From the NCBI GenBank assembly GCA_036897525.1, contig JAYMTJ010000004.1, forward strand, positions 1 to 64,000: a DNA stretch of 64,000 nucleotides, read 5' to 3'. The stretch comes from Pelargonium x hortorum. Its lineage: Eukaryota; Streptophyta; Magnoliopsida; Geraniales; Geraniaceae. The notes beneath the pieces were generated by a model. The model saw only the letters and a list, made by a program, of their open reading frames with translations, was not told where the DNA came from and made no database searches. Position numbers and translations under genes: made by a program. Within the stretch, counting starts at the first letter, position 1. Each line of letters opens with the position of its first letter. This document shows, piece by piece, positions 1 through 11,595 of this stretch.

Positions 1-830
1 TCAATTCCTTTATTAAGAAAAGAGTACAAATGAAATTGTTGGGTTGGCATTCCTTCTTGCAAAGACAGCTTGCTTGGTCTTCCTTGATTGAGGGAGTGGA
101 GAAAGACAGAGATTTGCTTTCTTACTCTTATTGACTGATTACTGCTTTTTGACTGCCGAGCTTGTTTCATACTCTACCGAGCCTGACATACAGAATCCAA
201 CGTTAAGAACAAACTGCCTTAGATGACATCTCTATCTTCTTTCTTCTTTGCCTTCAATTCCTTTAGCTGAGGGATGACAGACAAGACTAGGATGAAGTGA
301 GAAGAAGTGTTTCTTTGAATGGAGATTGATTAGAAGACACCCGTTTGTTGAATGGTGTTCTGGTTGACTTAGTTCATTGGAGACAGAAGTTCCGGTTTAC
401 AAGGATAGCTTAGGACTTGTTAGAGATTGCTACCAAATGGAGGATGATTAGTTCTCTTCCTTGCTAGCAGCACTTGCTCTGAACGAATTCCGTCACTCTA
501 TCTCTTCTCCTTAAGAGTTATAGTCTAATACAATTCAAAAGAAATGAAACTTAACTAGAAGACTCACTACTAAACTCAATATCTTCTTATTATTCAGTCT
601 CTCATAGGAATCCTCAGTCCTGTAAAGAAGTCAAACAGTACTTATATCTTTTTTCAACCAAATAAGGATCTAGCTCTGAGACAAGGTGTGTAGGTCCGGG
701 CTGAAGTTGATGTGTCTATTCTATATAGTGTAAGGGTTTCCACTCTTATGTCTTAACTTCCTAACCAGTCCTGGTGACTCGGTAAAAGGGACCTAGGCAA
801 CAACCTCCGAGAAACAAAAAAGGCAAGAGG
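1..830. other. Gene-less patch with strand-biased spacer texture
   Basis: No open frame or RNA gene is visible. The sequence has stretches of alternating purine-rich and pyrimidine-rich strand bias (GAAGAAG and CTTCTT words), a texture shared with the patches at 8.7-9.8, 22.2-23.1 and 45-59 kb but unlike the AT-rich sequence that follows. It ends at 826-840 with AGAGGGCTTCGCGCC, a word that recurs at 45.8 kb and, with one change, at 58.5 kb. Confidence 0.5.
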
Positions 831-877
831 GCTTCGCGCCTAATCAAAGACAATCCAAAGCAAAGAGACTAAGAGTC

Positions 878-923
878 TAATGAAGAAATGACTATCTATA
901 TAATGAAGAAATGACTATCTATA
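878..923. repeat. Perfect 23-bp tandem duplication
   Basis: Two adjacent, identical 23-bp units occupy 878-900 and 901-923; each begins TAATGAAGAAATG and ends CTATCTATA. The downstream sequence to about 1120 is TA-rich and full of related words (TATAGAAT, GACTATCATC), so the region looks like a slippage-prone, expanding spacer. Identical units imply a recent duplication. Confidence 0.9.
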
Positions 924-3900
924 TATAGAATATGTATTAAGACTATCATCTATAGAACGTCAATCAGAACACATACCTTATACACTCAAACTAGACCTAC
1001 CTTATACATAGAATCTGACTAGACTCTCTATAATGAAACTAAGTAGTATATACTGATTAAGACTATAAGAATGTTGACATATAGAATATCAGACTAAGAC
1101 TATACATATATAACTATTAGCACCCTCCTAGGCTTGTTAGCTTCCTCTCTAGCTATGGTTACTGCTTCTATGGCATTGGTTACAGCTCTAGCAGCAAGGG
1201 GTCTTGCTCCAGGTCTAGGGCTCATGCAAAGAAGACAAAGACTGAAACAAGTCATGAAAAGAATACAAAGTCTCATAAGTCATAAGAAGATGGGTACTAT
1301 GTGCGGCCAAAAGAGTAGATTCATTCTAGGCATGTACTACTTCACCCCCTCCTTTCTGGGCAAACACCTTCAATTAGTAGACTCTCAATCAGAAAACCAG
1401 AAAACACTGGTAAGACTCCTTGTTATAAAGTAGTAATAGAGAATGGCCTTAAAAGGGGATCCCTAATATAAGAAAAGAAAAAGCTTTAGATAAGTAGAGT
1501 CGTTTTGAGAACTATTAGTTATATAGGAGTTATTCTTTTCATTTAAGGAGTTTACATCTTCCATAACCAGTAGAATCTTTTTTACATTTCAGTTTTATGC
1601 TATACTACGCTTCCTTTTCTGGAAGAGGGTCCAAGCTAAAGCATACCTTGTAGAATATTCAAAAAATTTCTTTATCTACACAATTAAGGAGTAGCTAATT
1701 CGTCGATATTTTATTTGTCCTTCAATGTAATATGTGTACCGTAACCTGGGGGATCCCCTCGTCAACGCTAACTGTGCATAACCAAAATACAAAGAAATAT
1801 GAATAAGAAAGATGGCATTGCTCTTAGTTGGAGCCTTTGCTTTGCTTATACCATTATACCACTAGAAGTAAACGAATTACAAGCCGAAACTACCGTAAGA
1901 TATAGGCTTTGTGTGCTCTTTTTAGTTATATATTAGAGTTCTACTTAATTAAGTACGTTACCCACGGAATTACCCTAGATTCTGTAAATCGCATATGATC
2001 AATCAAAGGGTCTTGAAACCTAGTCTGGAAAAATCCTTCTCAGGTTCTTTATTATTTCTATCAAGGCTTCGCTTCAGTAGCGCTGCTGGAAGATACAGGG
2101 GTCCTTTTTTAGTGGGGTATAGCAGGTTTTTCAGTCCTTGTTTTATAACATTATTGTGATTAAGCTTGTACAGATGCTTTAAAAGTAGTAATATAATATT
2201 GAGTTTTTCTCCTAGTTCGGGGAAATACAAAAAGAGTACCCGAGAGGAACTTGGACTCTAAGCCGAAGCTAGTATCTTATAATAGAGTCTATTAGGCAAA
2301 GTTAATTAATATTTCATAGGGTAAACCCAATTTCGTTTTTCTTAATTCTTCGGCATAAGTAAAACAGCAGTCTATAGGAACCCTTAATATAGAACAAATG
2401 ATAGCTTTAGTATAAAATGAGACCTAACTGGGCTGTTTCCTCTATTAAAATAAAAAGCAGGAAGTAAAACTTTGCCGATTTATTAAGAGTATCAGGCTCT
2501 TTCCAACTATAATAAGAAATTTCTTTACTGACTTAAATTTAGAATCCTACTTTTCTTGTAACTGGATTTCACAGATAGGCTTAGTTTTATAAATAATTAA
2601 GCAATAGGGAGTCCTCCTCGTTTTCTAATTTCTACTACTTTGTATTTCATACTTATGTTAAGGGCCCTCACTAAGAGACTAATATATTAGTTCAATCTTG
2701 TTTATATACAGGAGAGGAGAGACCTTTTCAGGTACGATATATCCTTCCTTCTATTATTTCCTTCCCCAATTTATGGATTATTTCTCTTTTCGAAAGAAAT
2801 TTATATAACAGAAGTGAGTTATAACTCTTGTAACTCTTGAGTGAGCTAAACTACACGACCAAAGCAAAAACACTTTGCCTTGTTATTCATTAAGCCAACT
2901 TTCTAAGAAACCTATCTCTATGAAGTGAAACGTATATTAATCTGAAGAAAGTTCCACTATTAGGAATTCTCTAAGCCCTGATAAAAAGATATCCTTGCAA
3001 TGTATCTTCGGTATGGGGCCCCTTGGAGTTTATATCCTATAAAATTCCTATTAATTTCTGATTCGTAAAGTTGCAATATGTTGGTTTACGCTTTTCTGTT
3101 TACATTGCAAATAAACTCCTTGTTTTAAGTTTTCATTCAGGTTTACTCGATAAGATTTCTCAATTTATGTACTAGGTTTTTAGGAATCATCCTGAGAGTT
3201 TGTTCAAAGTATAAGTTTGCTCTTTTTGGTCCCGATCTACTCGTCATCAGAATCACTAAAATGGATTGACTCTTTTTAGCTCCCTAAACCCCTATTAAGT
3301 AAACACTCGCTAAAACCAGTCGTCTTATTTACTAAAACCCTTAATAAAGGAATCCCTTATTAAATCAGTTTTCATTTAGGACACAAAGCTCCTGTTTTAG
3401 CAAACTAAATTCTATAATGTTTACATAAAATCAAAGCCAATATAAAAACTACTTGGACCGACAAGAGGTATCCTATCATTTTAACTTATTTGACCCTAGT
3501 GGATTCCTTTGAAGCAATTCTTTTGAAAAAGTATAAAAAGTAGGGATGCTAGAGAGGCCCCATTAGTTAAGTTATATGTCCCTGTGAATCTCAAAATTTA
3601 GTAAAGTAAGAAAATTTAGGGAATCGGGAATACAAATGGGGTTCTACTCACGTTTTTTACTTAGTCGAGATGAGATTAAAACCCAAAATCCCTAAATATG
3701 TAACCGTACTCATATTTCCAGCCAAATACCGATTCCTATAACCATTCGGTTAACAGCTTCAGAGGTCTAACACCCATTTTTGAGTCAGAATTCTGCGCTG
3801 TCAATACCAAGCTGAGATCAAAAAAGAAATACAGGATTTCACAGATTGCGAACTTCTTGCGATTACCTAGTTTTTACTAAAGAGTTCCATTTAACTAACT

Positions 3901-5352
3901 GAATTCAGAACTGTAACTGATGGGTCCTAGAGTACTTTATACAAGAGAGACCTCTGTTCTTCTAGTATATATATTTCTTTAACTTCCCAAATTCTAAAAA
4001 CCTTTACCTAGAACAAGAAAACGGAATCTCACACTCGATCCAAGTCTTGTGGCCCTACCTATCTACTCTATTACAAAAACAGAGATAATTAAATTACACA
4101 CCTTGTTGATATTTTTATTTATGACCATTATCCTATACTGCATAGCACATGGCTTTTTTACTTTAAACCCGTCTGCTAATAAAATAAGCAACTCTAAGTT
4201 TTGCTAGTTATAATTTTTACAATCTGGGATCCCTATATGGCGGAGTGGAGCCTTACCTCCCTACAAAATCTTATCTAAAAGTTGAAAATGCTTAAATTAA
4301 AAGAAGGCGACTAAGAATACTCTAACTTATTAAAAGCTTTAATAGAACCCATTGTTTCACTAATTGGTATCCTCCTTTGATATTTAGTATAGTGGTGGTT
4401 GATAAGAAAAACTTAATTTAAAATGTCCAATATACCCGTTATAACAAACAGTAAATCCTTTAGTAGGAGTCAAGCTTCTCTATGCCCGATATTGTAAACT
4501 TCTTGTACAAATCAATTCAAGTAGAATAGAGTATCAGCTAAGGCACTTTGTTTAAGTTGTATCGGGAATAGCTAAGTCAGGGTACTCCTAAAGTAAAAGC
4601 CGGACTATTTGACTATTTGTCAGTTAGTAGACTTGCATAAGCTATATCGGGGACTTTATGAAAGGGGTCAAAAGGAGATTCAACGGCTTTATTATCAGGA
4701 CCCTTACTACGAAGTGAGTCGATGGTTAAATATCTTGTACGAGATGTACTTACCAGGGAGTATATACTAAATAGAAAAAGGAAAGTCTTATACCTATCTT
4801 ATAGAAGCTTTTAAAGGGTACGCCTTCAAGTATTTAAATTGCAAAATAAAGTCATCCATTAATTGGGGGCTTATTTATGTTCTAGGCCCGTGAGAAAAGG
4901 TTTACTACAACAGTGACGAAGAAAACTAAGAATAACTTACATACAAAGTTACTGAAATAGTTATAGCTTATCTACCAGAAATCCTTCTCGTTTTCTCTTT
5001 ACCTTACTATATTACGTCGAATGTAATCGCTTTAAACAGCAAGGAAATTTCAGTGCATGCCTAATTTCTAATAGATTCTTACAAGAAGGCTTTCTATGTC
5101 ATATTAAGATTTCAAAAATATAAGTACCGAAAGTGTAAGACTTGAAATGAAAATAGCCTAATAGTCGGATAAAATTCCCTTTTATCAAAAGTGTACTCAA
5201 GGCCCGAAGCGTCTCTTATCCTACAACATCCTTTTGTGTAGGAACAGTAAAACTCAAAGAGTAACTTATTACGCCCGTGTTTAAGGTCACATACTTTTGA
5301 AGTGCCTGTTACGGATCCACCTATTCTGTAGTAAGTTAAGCTTACAACATGG

Positions 5353-5382
5353 AATTCTTAAAAAATACAGGAATTAAGAATT
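5353..5382. other. 9-bp perfect hairpin
   Basis: Arms AATTCTTAA (5353-5361) and TTAAGAATT (5374-5382) pair perfectly around a 12-nt loop. It is AT-only apart from one pair, so it may be chance. In plant mitochondria such stem-loops can mark transcript 3' ends, but no gene lies upstream. Confidence 0.4.
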
Positions 5383-6553
5383 TCTTTTTAACTAACTTGA
5401 AGTTTTCAGTTCAGCAATAGTAAGTAACCTGGAATACAGTTAACCCTTAAAAACCCACACAAGGCCCTAAGAAGTCTTAAAGTAGTTCCATTTCATTTCG
5501 TCTATGACTCCTCCTTATGATTTAAAGGGTTTGACTTTGCTATGCTGTATACAAAGTGTTTTTTCTATCTTATCTCTTGGCCTTGCAAAAACTCGAGCTT
5601 GTGTACGGTAATCCCCACAGTCGGTTTTCTTAAGATAATGCCCTGTTTTCTTGCTACCTTCTACCAACTTGCTTTTTACTTTGTATGAAAAGTACTCGGT
5701 TTTTATAGACTTCAAATAAGGGTAAGTACCAAAATATTTATATAATGTCTTTTCTTTGTCTCTAACCACATATATCGGTTAAAATAATAAAATCTGTACA
5801 AACCTGTTGTGAATTGAGGTACTTTTTTTACAAGAAGAGTTAAATATTTGATAGATAATAAGGAATCTGAGTCTCTAAAATCAATTTTTGTGAACTAAGG
5901 GAAATCGTAACAGATAAAACAGGAAATGTAATTGCTATATAAAAAATAAGGTTCGTATTCTAACTCATAAGCTTTGCTTTTTACTTACCCTAGAATACTT
6001 TGTATTTATTTGACTTCTAAACCTGTTGAGTTGATTACACCAAGTTCTTGTCCAAGGTTAGACTCTTCTACTTATTCAAGCTAAGTTTTGTACTAGATTC
6101 AAAAATGGAAGAAGGAAGCGTAAACCTACAAAATTCCGCTTAATAAGACTTGTGGTTTATGTACACCCTAGAAGAAAAGAGTAACTATTTGATGAAAGAA
6201 AAGACCAGACGGGCTTTCCTACACAAACAAAAGAAATCGCAGTTATTTGAGGGGCCCTATAATATTAAAGGGTTTCTTCCCTCTGTTTTAACTCAAGAAA
6301 GTTGAGAGGAGAGGCGCTTCTAAAAGTAGATACATAATTGCAGATTTACAAAAGCTGTTCGGAACTGCTCCCTATAAAAAGTAGGGGAAGTACCAAATTA
6401 TACCGAGGAATCCTTAGGATTCTATTTCTACCTTATACCCATTAAAATGTGTTAAAAAAAAAAAGACTCCTCTAATTAACACAATTACACTACGGAGACC
6501 TCTCTATTAGATATTAGCTTAGAAAACTACTACAGTGCCCCTGTTCAACAGCT

Positions 6554-6586
6554 TTGAATGAAAGAAACCCCCTTACTTTCATTCAA
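6554..6586. other. Strong 11-bp perfect hairpin
   Basis: Arms TTGAATGAAAG (6554-6564) and CTTTCATTCAA (6576-6586) are exact reverse complements around an 11-nt C-rich loop (6565-6575). It is the longest perfect short-loop stem I noticed. Plant mitochondrial transcripts often end at stem-loops, so it could be a former 3' end, but there is no recognisable gene on either side. The 93-codon frame that starts at TTG 6554 begins inside it and is probably incidental. Confidence 0.6.
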
Positions 6587-8666
6587 GAGAATTGCGAAGC
6601 ATCGACCCAAATAAACCTCCAGTTCTTTAACCTAGTCTTAATTTATTTTCCGGACTATACTAAACTTCCTGGGATATCCTACAATTGGGTCTATCCAATG
6701 AAATTAAGACTTCCGCTTTCACACTTAAGTAACCCAATGCCTAAATGTAAGAACCTAAAAGTATTAAAAAACTCTGGCTACCAAACAAACAGGTACAGCA
6801 GCTATAATAAAGGAATACCTGAGACTCCTAATTGACTTTCAGGGGTACTTTACTTTAATATTATTAAGTATAAAGAGTCAAACTGTTTTATATCACACAA
6901 GCTAAAGTAATCTATTTATATAATCAACAAACCTTCTGTACAAAGAAAGGAGTCTTGTGCCGAATCGAGGATCCTTATTAAAAGAATAGGTTTGTTTAAC
7001 TAACAAATCCAATTAAAGACACTTTTGTAAAAAGCCTTTAGCTGCAACACCTTCTTATACTTATAACCTATACTCTTCTAGATTTCTTACTAAGTCCTTG
7101 AGCTTTTACTGATTAATAGGAATATCAAAGACTGACGAAAAGAGAGACTGAAATGTCCACTCCTTCTATATAGGAAAAAAAAGTAAAGAGAAATGGACAT
7201 AAATGAGTACTTTACCTTTCCTCTTCCACTTTGTTCAGAGTTCCCTTCAGCCAAGATAAACCTAGCTACCTTTTCTTACTACAGAAAGCCAGGGAACTTC
7301 CTTAATTAGGCAAAACCTTCCCTATAGATTAGATTCAATTTATTAAACTACAATATTTACGGGCGTACAAAAACGAATAGACTTTCCTATTGGATGATAA
7401 GGCCTCGAATTTTAGGGCCTCATAAGAATATGTTGTCTATGAAATCAGGAGCCCCTTACAAAATATACCCTTGACTAATAAATATTGTAGGCTGAATTGC
7501 GACAACCCTGTTAAGTTAAATATAACAAAGCATACTTATTTTTAAGTATTAATAGATTAGAATTACACCCTTTATATGTATGTTCTAGAACTTGAAACTT
7601 CGTCCTCTAAGGAAGCTAGCTATTTGATTAAAAACTACTTATTAAGAAAGCCTTATGTCGGGCTAAGTTAATTAGTGTTCGATTTTCTTTAAATTTATTG
7701 TAATTGGAGATACCTAAGGAACTGCTAATAAAATACAAGATTTCAAATTGATAGGATATTTCATATGTTGTATTGGATATAAAAAGGCATAGTAAAACAA
7801 ACAAGAAGATGAGGGAAGCGGGTTCACAGGCTTTTAGTCGAGTCGCAGAACATTATAAGTATCCTTTTCCATCCCTTTGAGGTAAAGTTTTTAGTGAGTT
7901 ACTGTTTTATAGTATAACTCTTTCTGAGAAAAGAGAGTTGAACTCCCTCTGGACTTTTCAGGTAAACTTGAATCGAACCGGTCACGTAAAGATAAAAAAG
8001 AAACCCCTCGCGGATCTTTATCTTAACGAGTCCCCTATTATACTTTAAATTGTAAATCTGAAGCTAGACCCCAGTACAGAAAAATACTAGGAATAGCCAT
8101 ATTCTGTATACTAGATAAAAAGCTGTACTAAATTTATATTTAGCAGGAATTCCTTAACTCAACTTTCTTTCAAAGAAGGTGCACCCACCTTTGTGACTTA
8201 TCCGCAGCCCCCTATTTACATACAAGGATTTTTTTTCACTTTATTTAGTCTGTATGTGCTTTTACACTGGGTGCTTTATTGAAAAACAAAAGTTAAGAGG
8301 CTTTCGACCTTAGAATTCTAGTCGCATATAGACAACATTTAAAAGACTCCTAATCTACGCGTAGGATACTCAAGTGTTACAAACAAAAGAAAATACTTAT
8401 TACTTTTTTAGACCCTGTTGTCGAGGCTTTTTTCTATAAGAATTTCTTGAATCGGGTAAATAACTAATCCGCGGTATTAGTACAATTCTTTCACCGGTTA
8501 TAGTTATATCATGAGTACCTTAACTTGTAAATAACACCAGAAATCCCTTTACTTAAACAGCAGGTGTTACTCCTTAATAACTACACAACCTTAAGAATAT
8601 AGCAGCTGTTATAGAAAAACTGTGTCTAAAAGGTTAATAAAAAATTTCTAGTTGAATTTGGAGTTT

Positions 8667-9000
8667 GAGATAGGGAGTTCACAGGTATTCAGGATTGATG
8701 ATGGAAGCTGTAACCCTGTTCGGATATAGGCTGTTGTTGGGTTGTTGAGAGCTAGGCATGTACTGTATCTTGGACTTATGTATCTTTGTTTGGATGAGGA
8801 AGGTAGTCATGTACTGTAGTGAGGTAGGGCACTTACTCTGATGGGATGTGTACTGATGGATGGCACACTCTCTTGTTGTTTGTTGGCATGAGGGCATGCA
8901 GCTGGGTAATCTGTACTGATGAGAGCTGTATCCTGGATATAAGTTGTTGTTTGGATGTTGGCATGGAAGTAGGTGATGAGAGATAGGGTAGTCGATGGTC
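8667..9000. repeat. Diverged GT-biased internal repeat
   Basis: The plus strand is strongly G+T-biased. A unit at 8696-8760 (GATGATGGAAGCTGTA, then GGATATAGGCTGTTGTTGGG) recurs in diverged form at 8917-8966 (GATGAGAGCTGTA, then GGATATAAGTTGTTGTTTGG). GAGATAGGG also occurs on both sides (about 8668 and 8980), CATGTACTGTA occurs at 8758 and 8809, and TGTACTGATG at 8849 and 8912. Open frames on the minus strand (8679-9002 and 8833-9033) are consequences of the low-complexity composition. Confidence 0.6.
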
Positions 9001-9029
9001 AAGTAGGTTAAGTCTGGCAGGAATGAACT

Positions 9030-9850
9030 TCACCGGTAGCTATAGTACAGTCGATAGAAGTGAAAGGATGTCGAAATAAGTTAGTTTGCTTGTGGAGTTG
9101 TAGGAAGAGGTGAGCTTTAGCTTAGAGAGGACTGTTCCGATCTAAATAGAAGGCTAATAAAGGATAACAGATAATTGTAGCTAATGGATTTGTTTGTATT
9201 CTTGGTTTCTTTGGTTTTAAAGCAAGCATATTGTCCAGGTTTCTGAGGATTCCTATACTAATAATTTCTACTTTCTCTCTGAATTGTATTAGTTCTTCTG
9301 ACAGTTGTTAATGGAAAGCGAGCCTAAGGAAGTGTAGCTCCATCTAAATGAGGCGCTGGCAAATAAAGGACTCATAGAATTTCTTGTTCTAGTTGTAGCT
9401 AACAGGAAGTAACTCCATCAATGTATAAGAATTGCCTATCTAAAGTTCTTGCTTTGAGAGTTTAGTCCAAGATAAATCTTGCCTTTAATTCTTTGCTTTG
9501 TTATAGCCGGTGTAGCTTATACACCTTAAAGAACAGAACTTATAGATTCTCTTGTTAATGAAACCAGTTCTTCAACTGACATAGGGAGTTCTTTCCTAAC
9601 CCAATAAATAATCCACTCTTTGGAACCTAGGATTGGGTTGGGACTTGTAAGGTGCCGAATAACAGGTATATCCGGCCAAAGAAGCTGTCTCTGATGGAGT
9701 TGGAAACGAGCCAAACCATTCTCATCTTCTTAAGAAGGCCTACGATCTAGATTGTCTTTGTAAGCAGCCGGTCTGTATAGCAGGGACAGTTAAGGACTTT
9801 AAGATAGAGATTCTTTGAAGGAAGATAAAATAGAGAAGAGAATCCTTGAC
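9030..9850. other. Gene-less patch, G>C strand bias
   Basis: No gene is recognised. Words such as AATTGTAGCTA, TTCTTGTTCTAGTTGTAGC and GTGTAGCTCC resemble the spacer vocabulary seen again at 42-43 and 47-49 kb. The patch ends at 9848 with GACGCGCGAAAGG, nearly the same as GACGCGCGAACGG inside the atp9 relic at about 44.27 kb; the overlap is short and may be coincidental. Confidence 0.45.
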
Positions 9851-11429
9851 GCGCGAAAGGGTTTCATTTAATAAATGTTAAAGTAAATAGTTAAGACTCT
9901 AAACCTTCTTTTCGAGTCCAATCCCTTAACACCCTACCAACTAGAAATCCACTCTTGTTCTAACCTCCTTAAGTTAAGGACCCTGCCAACTACAATTCAT
10001 TCTAAAGCTTCGCTAGCAAGCAATAGAGCTAAGGATTTCCTACTTTTCATTTCAAATCAAAGAGGAATTAGACCCCCTTTTTTTAAGTGCTACCCGATTC
10101 CTCTTATCCTAGGATAAATGAAATTACTACTTTATAAAATCACAAAACAAATTAGAGTTCTAGGAAAACTCTTACTAGTGTGCTATGGTGTCTACAGATA
10201 TAAGTTTTTTAGAGGTTATCAAAAGGGGAGCTTATAGAGAGATACCTTTAGGTTTTGGCAAGCAAGGGTAAGAGAACTGCAAAAGGTTTCGTAAAATCCT
10301 GGGGTTTATTTTATAAAGAGTTCACTAAAGATAGGGGATAATCTTCCTTTCTCTTCTCCACCGAAGTACAAAATACATAAGGAAACCGGAGAACTACAGG
10401 TACATACTTTTTAGGGAATTTGAACTAAAAAAGAATTAACTCTCCAGCTTTAAAACAGATTTGCGTAATATCCCCAAATACTTGTACAAGAAAAATTCTT
10501 GGAACTATAGTATAGCTCTTTAGTAGAATAAACTAACTAGTCAAACTGCATTTCTAACATAGAAAAGCTCGCGTTAGAATACTTAGGTAAAACCTGTGAC
10601 CTAAAACACTTTACTAAAAGAAAGTCAATTTCTTGCTATTTTACTTGATACTACAAAGACACTTAAACCCATTTTAATTAACTCCCTTCCCCGGATAAAA
10701 AACACCTGTAACAGCTGCTACCACTTCTTTTTATTGTTCAAAACCCTTTAGAGTTAGCAGTAGATCGTTAATAGCTCCTTAAACAGGAAGAAAAAATGAA
10801 TGACCTACTTTTCGAAATGAAATAGAATTCTTTTCAGATGGGTTATTCTTTTGGATATATATGAGGTCCTACATCCCTTGCAAGGAGCTTTTGCCTTTTT
10901 ACTTATATCACATATACTAATGGAAGCTTGTCCTTACTTTATAAAATAAAGGATATTTTTAAATAAAAGTTGTACAACAAGTAGAAAATACATTTAGTAT
11001 CACAATCTTCCTTAGGTCCATATTTTTAGTAAGGCATTTAGCAGTAGATAACTCGGCTAAGTAAAGGAATTCAGTTATATACTTTGTACTAGTGATCGGC
11101 TCTCCTTTTTTTATTCGACTAAAACCAGATGAAGGAACGCTTCCAGTCTAACTCTTCTATAGAAGTACACGTAAAACTCCGTTTGCATCCTGACCCCGGT
11201 TTACACCTAATTTTGAGCATATTCATTCATACTATCCAACTTTCTTCATTTTAGTGTAATCTTTACTCTTTACAGACAGAATATTCAAATACTACTAGGC
11301 ACTCTTATGGACTCCTATAAGCTATTTATTTTATAAGTAGGAAACTGCACAGGGTAGACAAAATAGAGTACTCCTCCTAGCTCTTGGTAAACTTATAATG
11401 GGATTGCCTTGGATTTCTTTCTGGGACTC

Positions 11430-11595
11430 TCCTTATGAAGTGGACTGCTGACCGGGCGTGCTCCCTTCCTCAGAGGTAGTCGACCTTACGCCTTGTAGGG
11501 CTTGATTTACCATACCGGATATGCTGTGATTCGCCCCGGATCGAGGTAGTAACAACCAAGCGCCTAAATCTTTATGGGCGAAGGGACCTCTTTTA
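11430..11595. other. GC-rich island of unknown origin
   Basis: About 160 bp are clearly richer in G, C and CG dinucleotides (GACCGGGCGTGC, CGCCCCGGATCGAGG, GGGCGAAGGG) than several kilobases on either side. Both strands contain frames with few stops here, which suggests former coding or rRNA-like sequence. I cannot match it to plant mitochondrial rRNA or to a protein family, and no frame is fully open. It is a candidate for imported plastid, nuclear or other foreign DNA. Confidence 0.45.

Larger units (their letters stand above)
1440..8640. other. AT-rich gene-less spacer
   Basis: Over 7 kb I find no recognisable gene, tRNA or rRNA. Stop codons are frequent in all frames and CG dinucleotides are scarce. 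The longest frames (75-93 codons, for example 6554-6835) begin at TTG, show no family match I know, and are of a length expected by chance. The notable structures are two hairpins at 5353-5382 and 6554-6586. Confidence 0.6.

Noticed and set aside
1134-1433. 99-codon frame with Ala/Met-rich start
   Set aside because: It begins at TTG, the repetitive opening (AMVTASMALVTALAARGLAPG) looks composition-driven, and no domain is recognisable.
6554-6835. 93-codon frame
   Set aside because: It begins at a TTG that forms part of a hairpin, contains nothing recognisable, and lacks codon-bias cues by eye.
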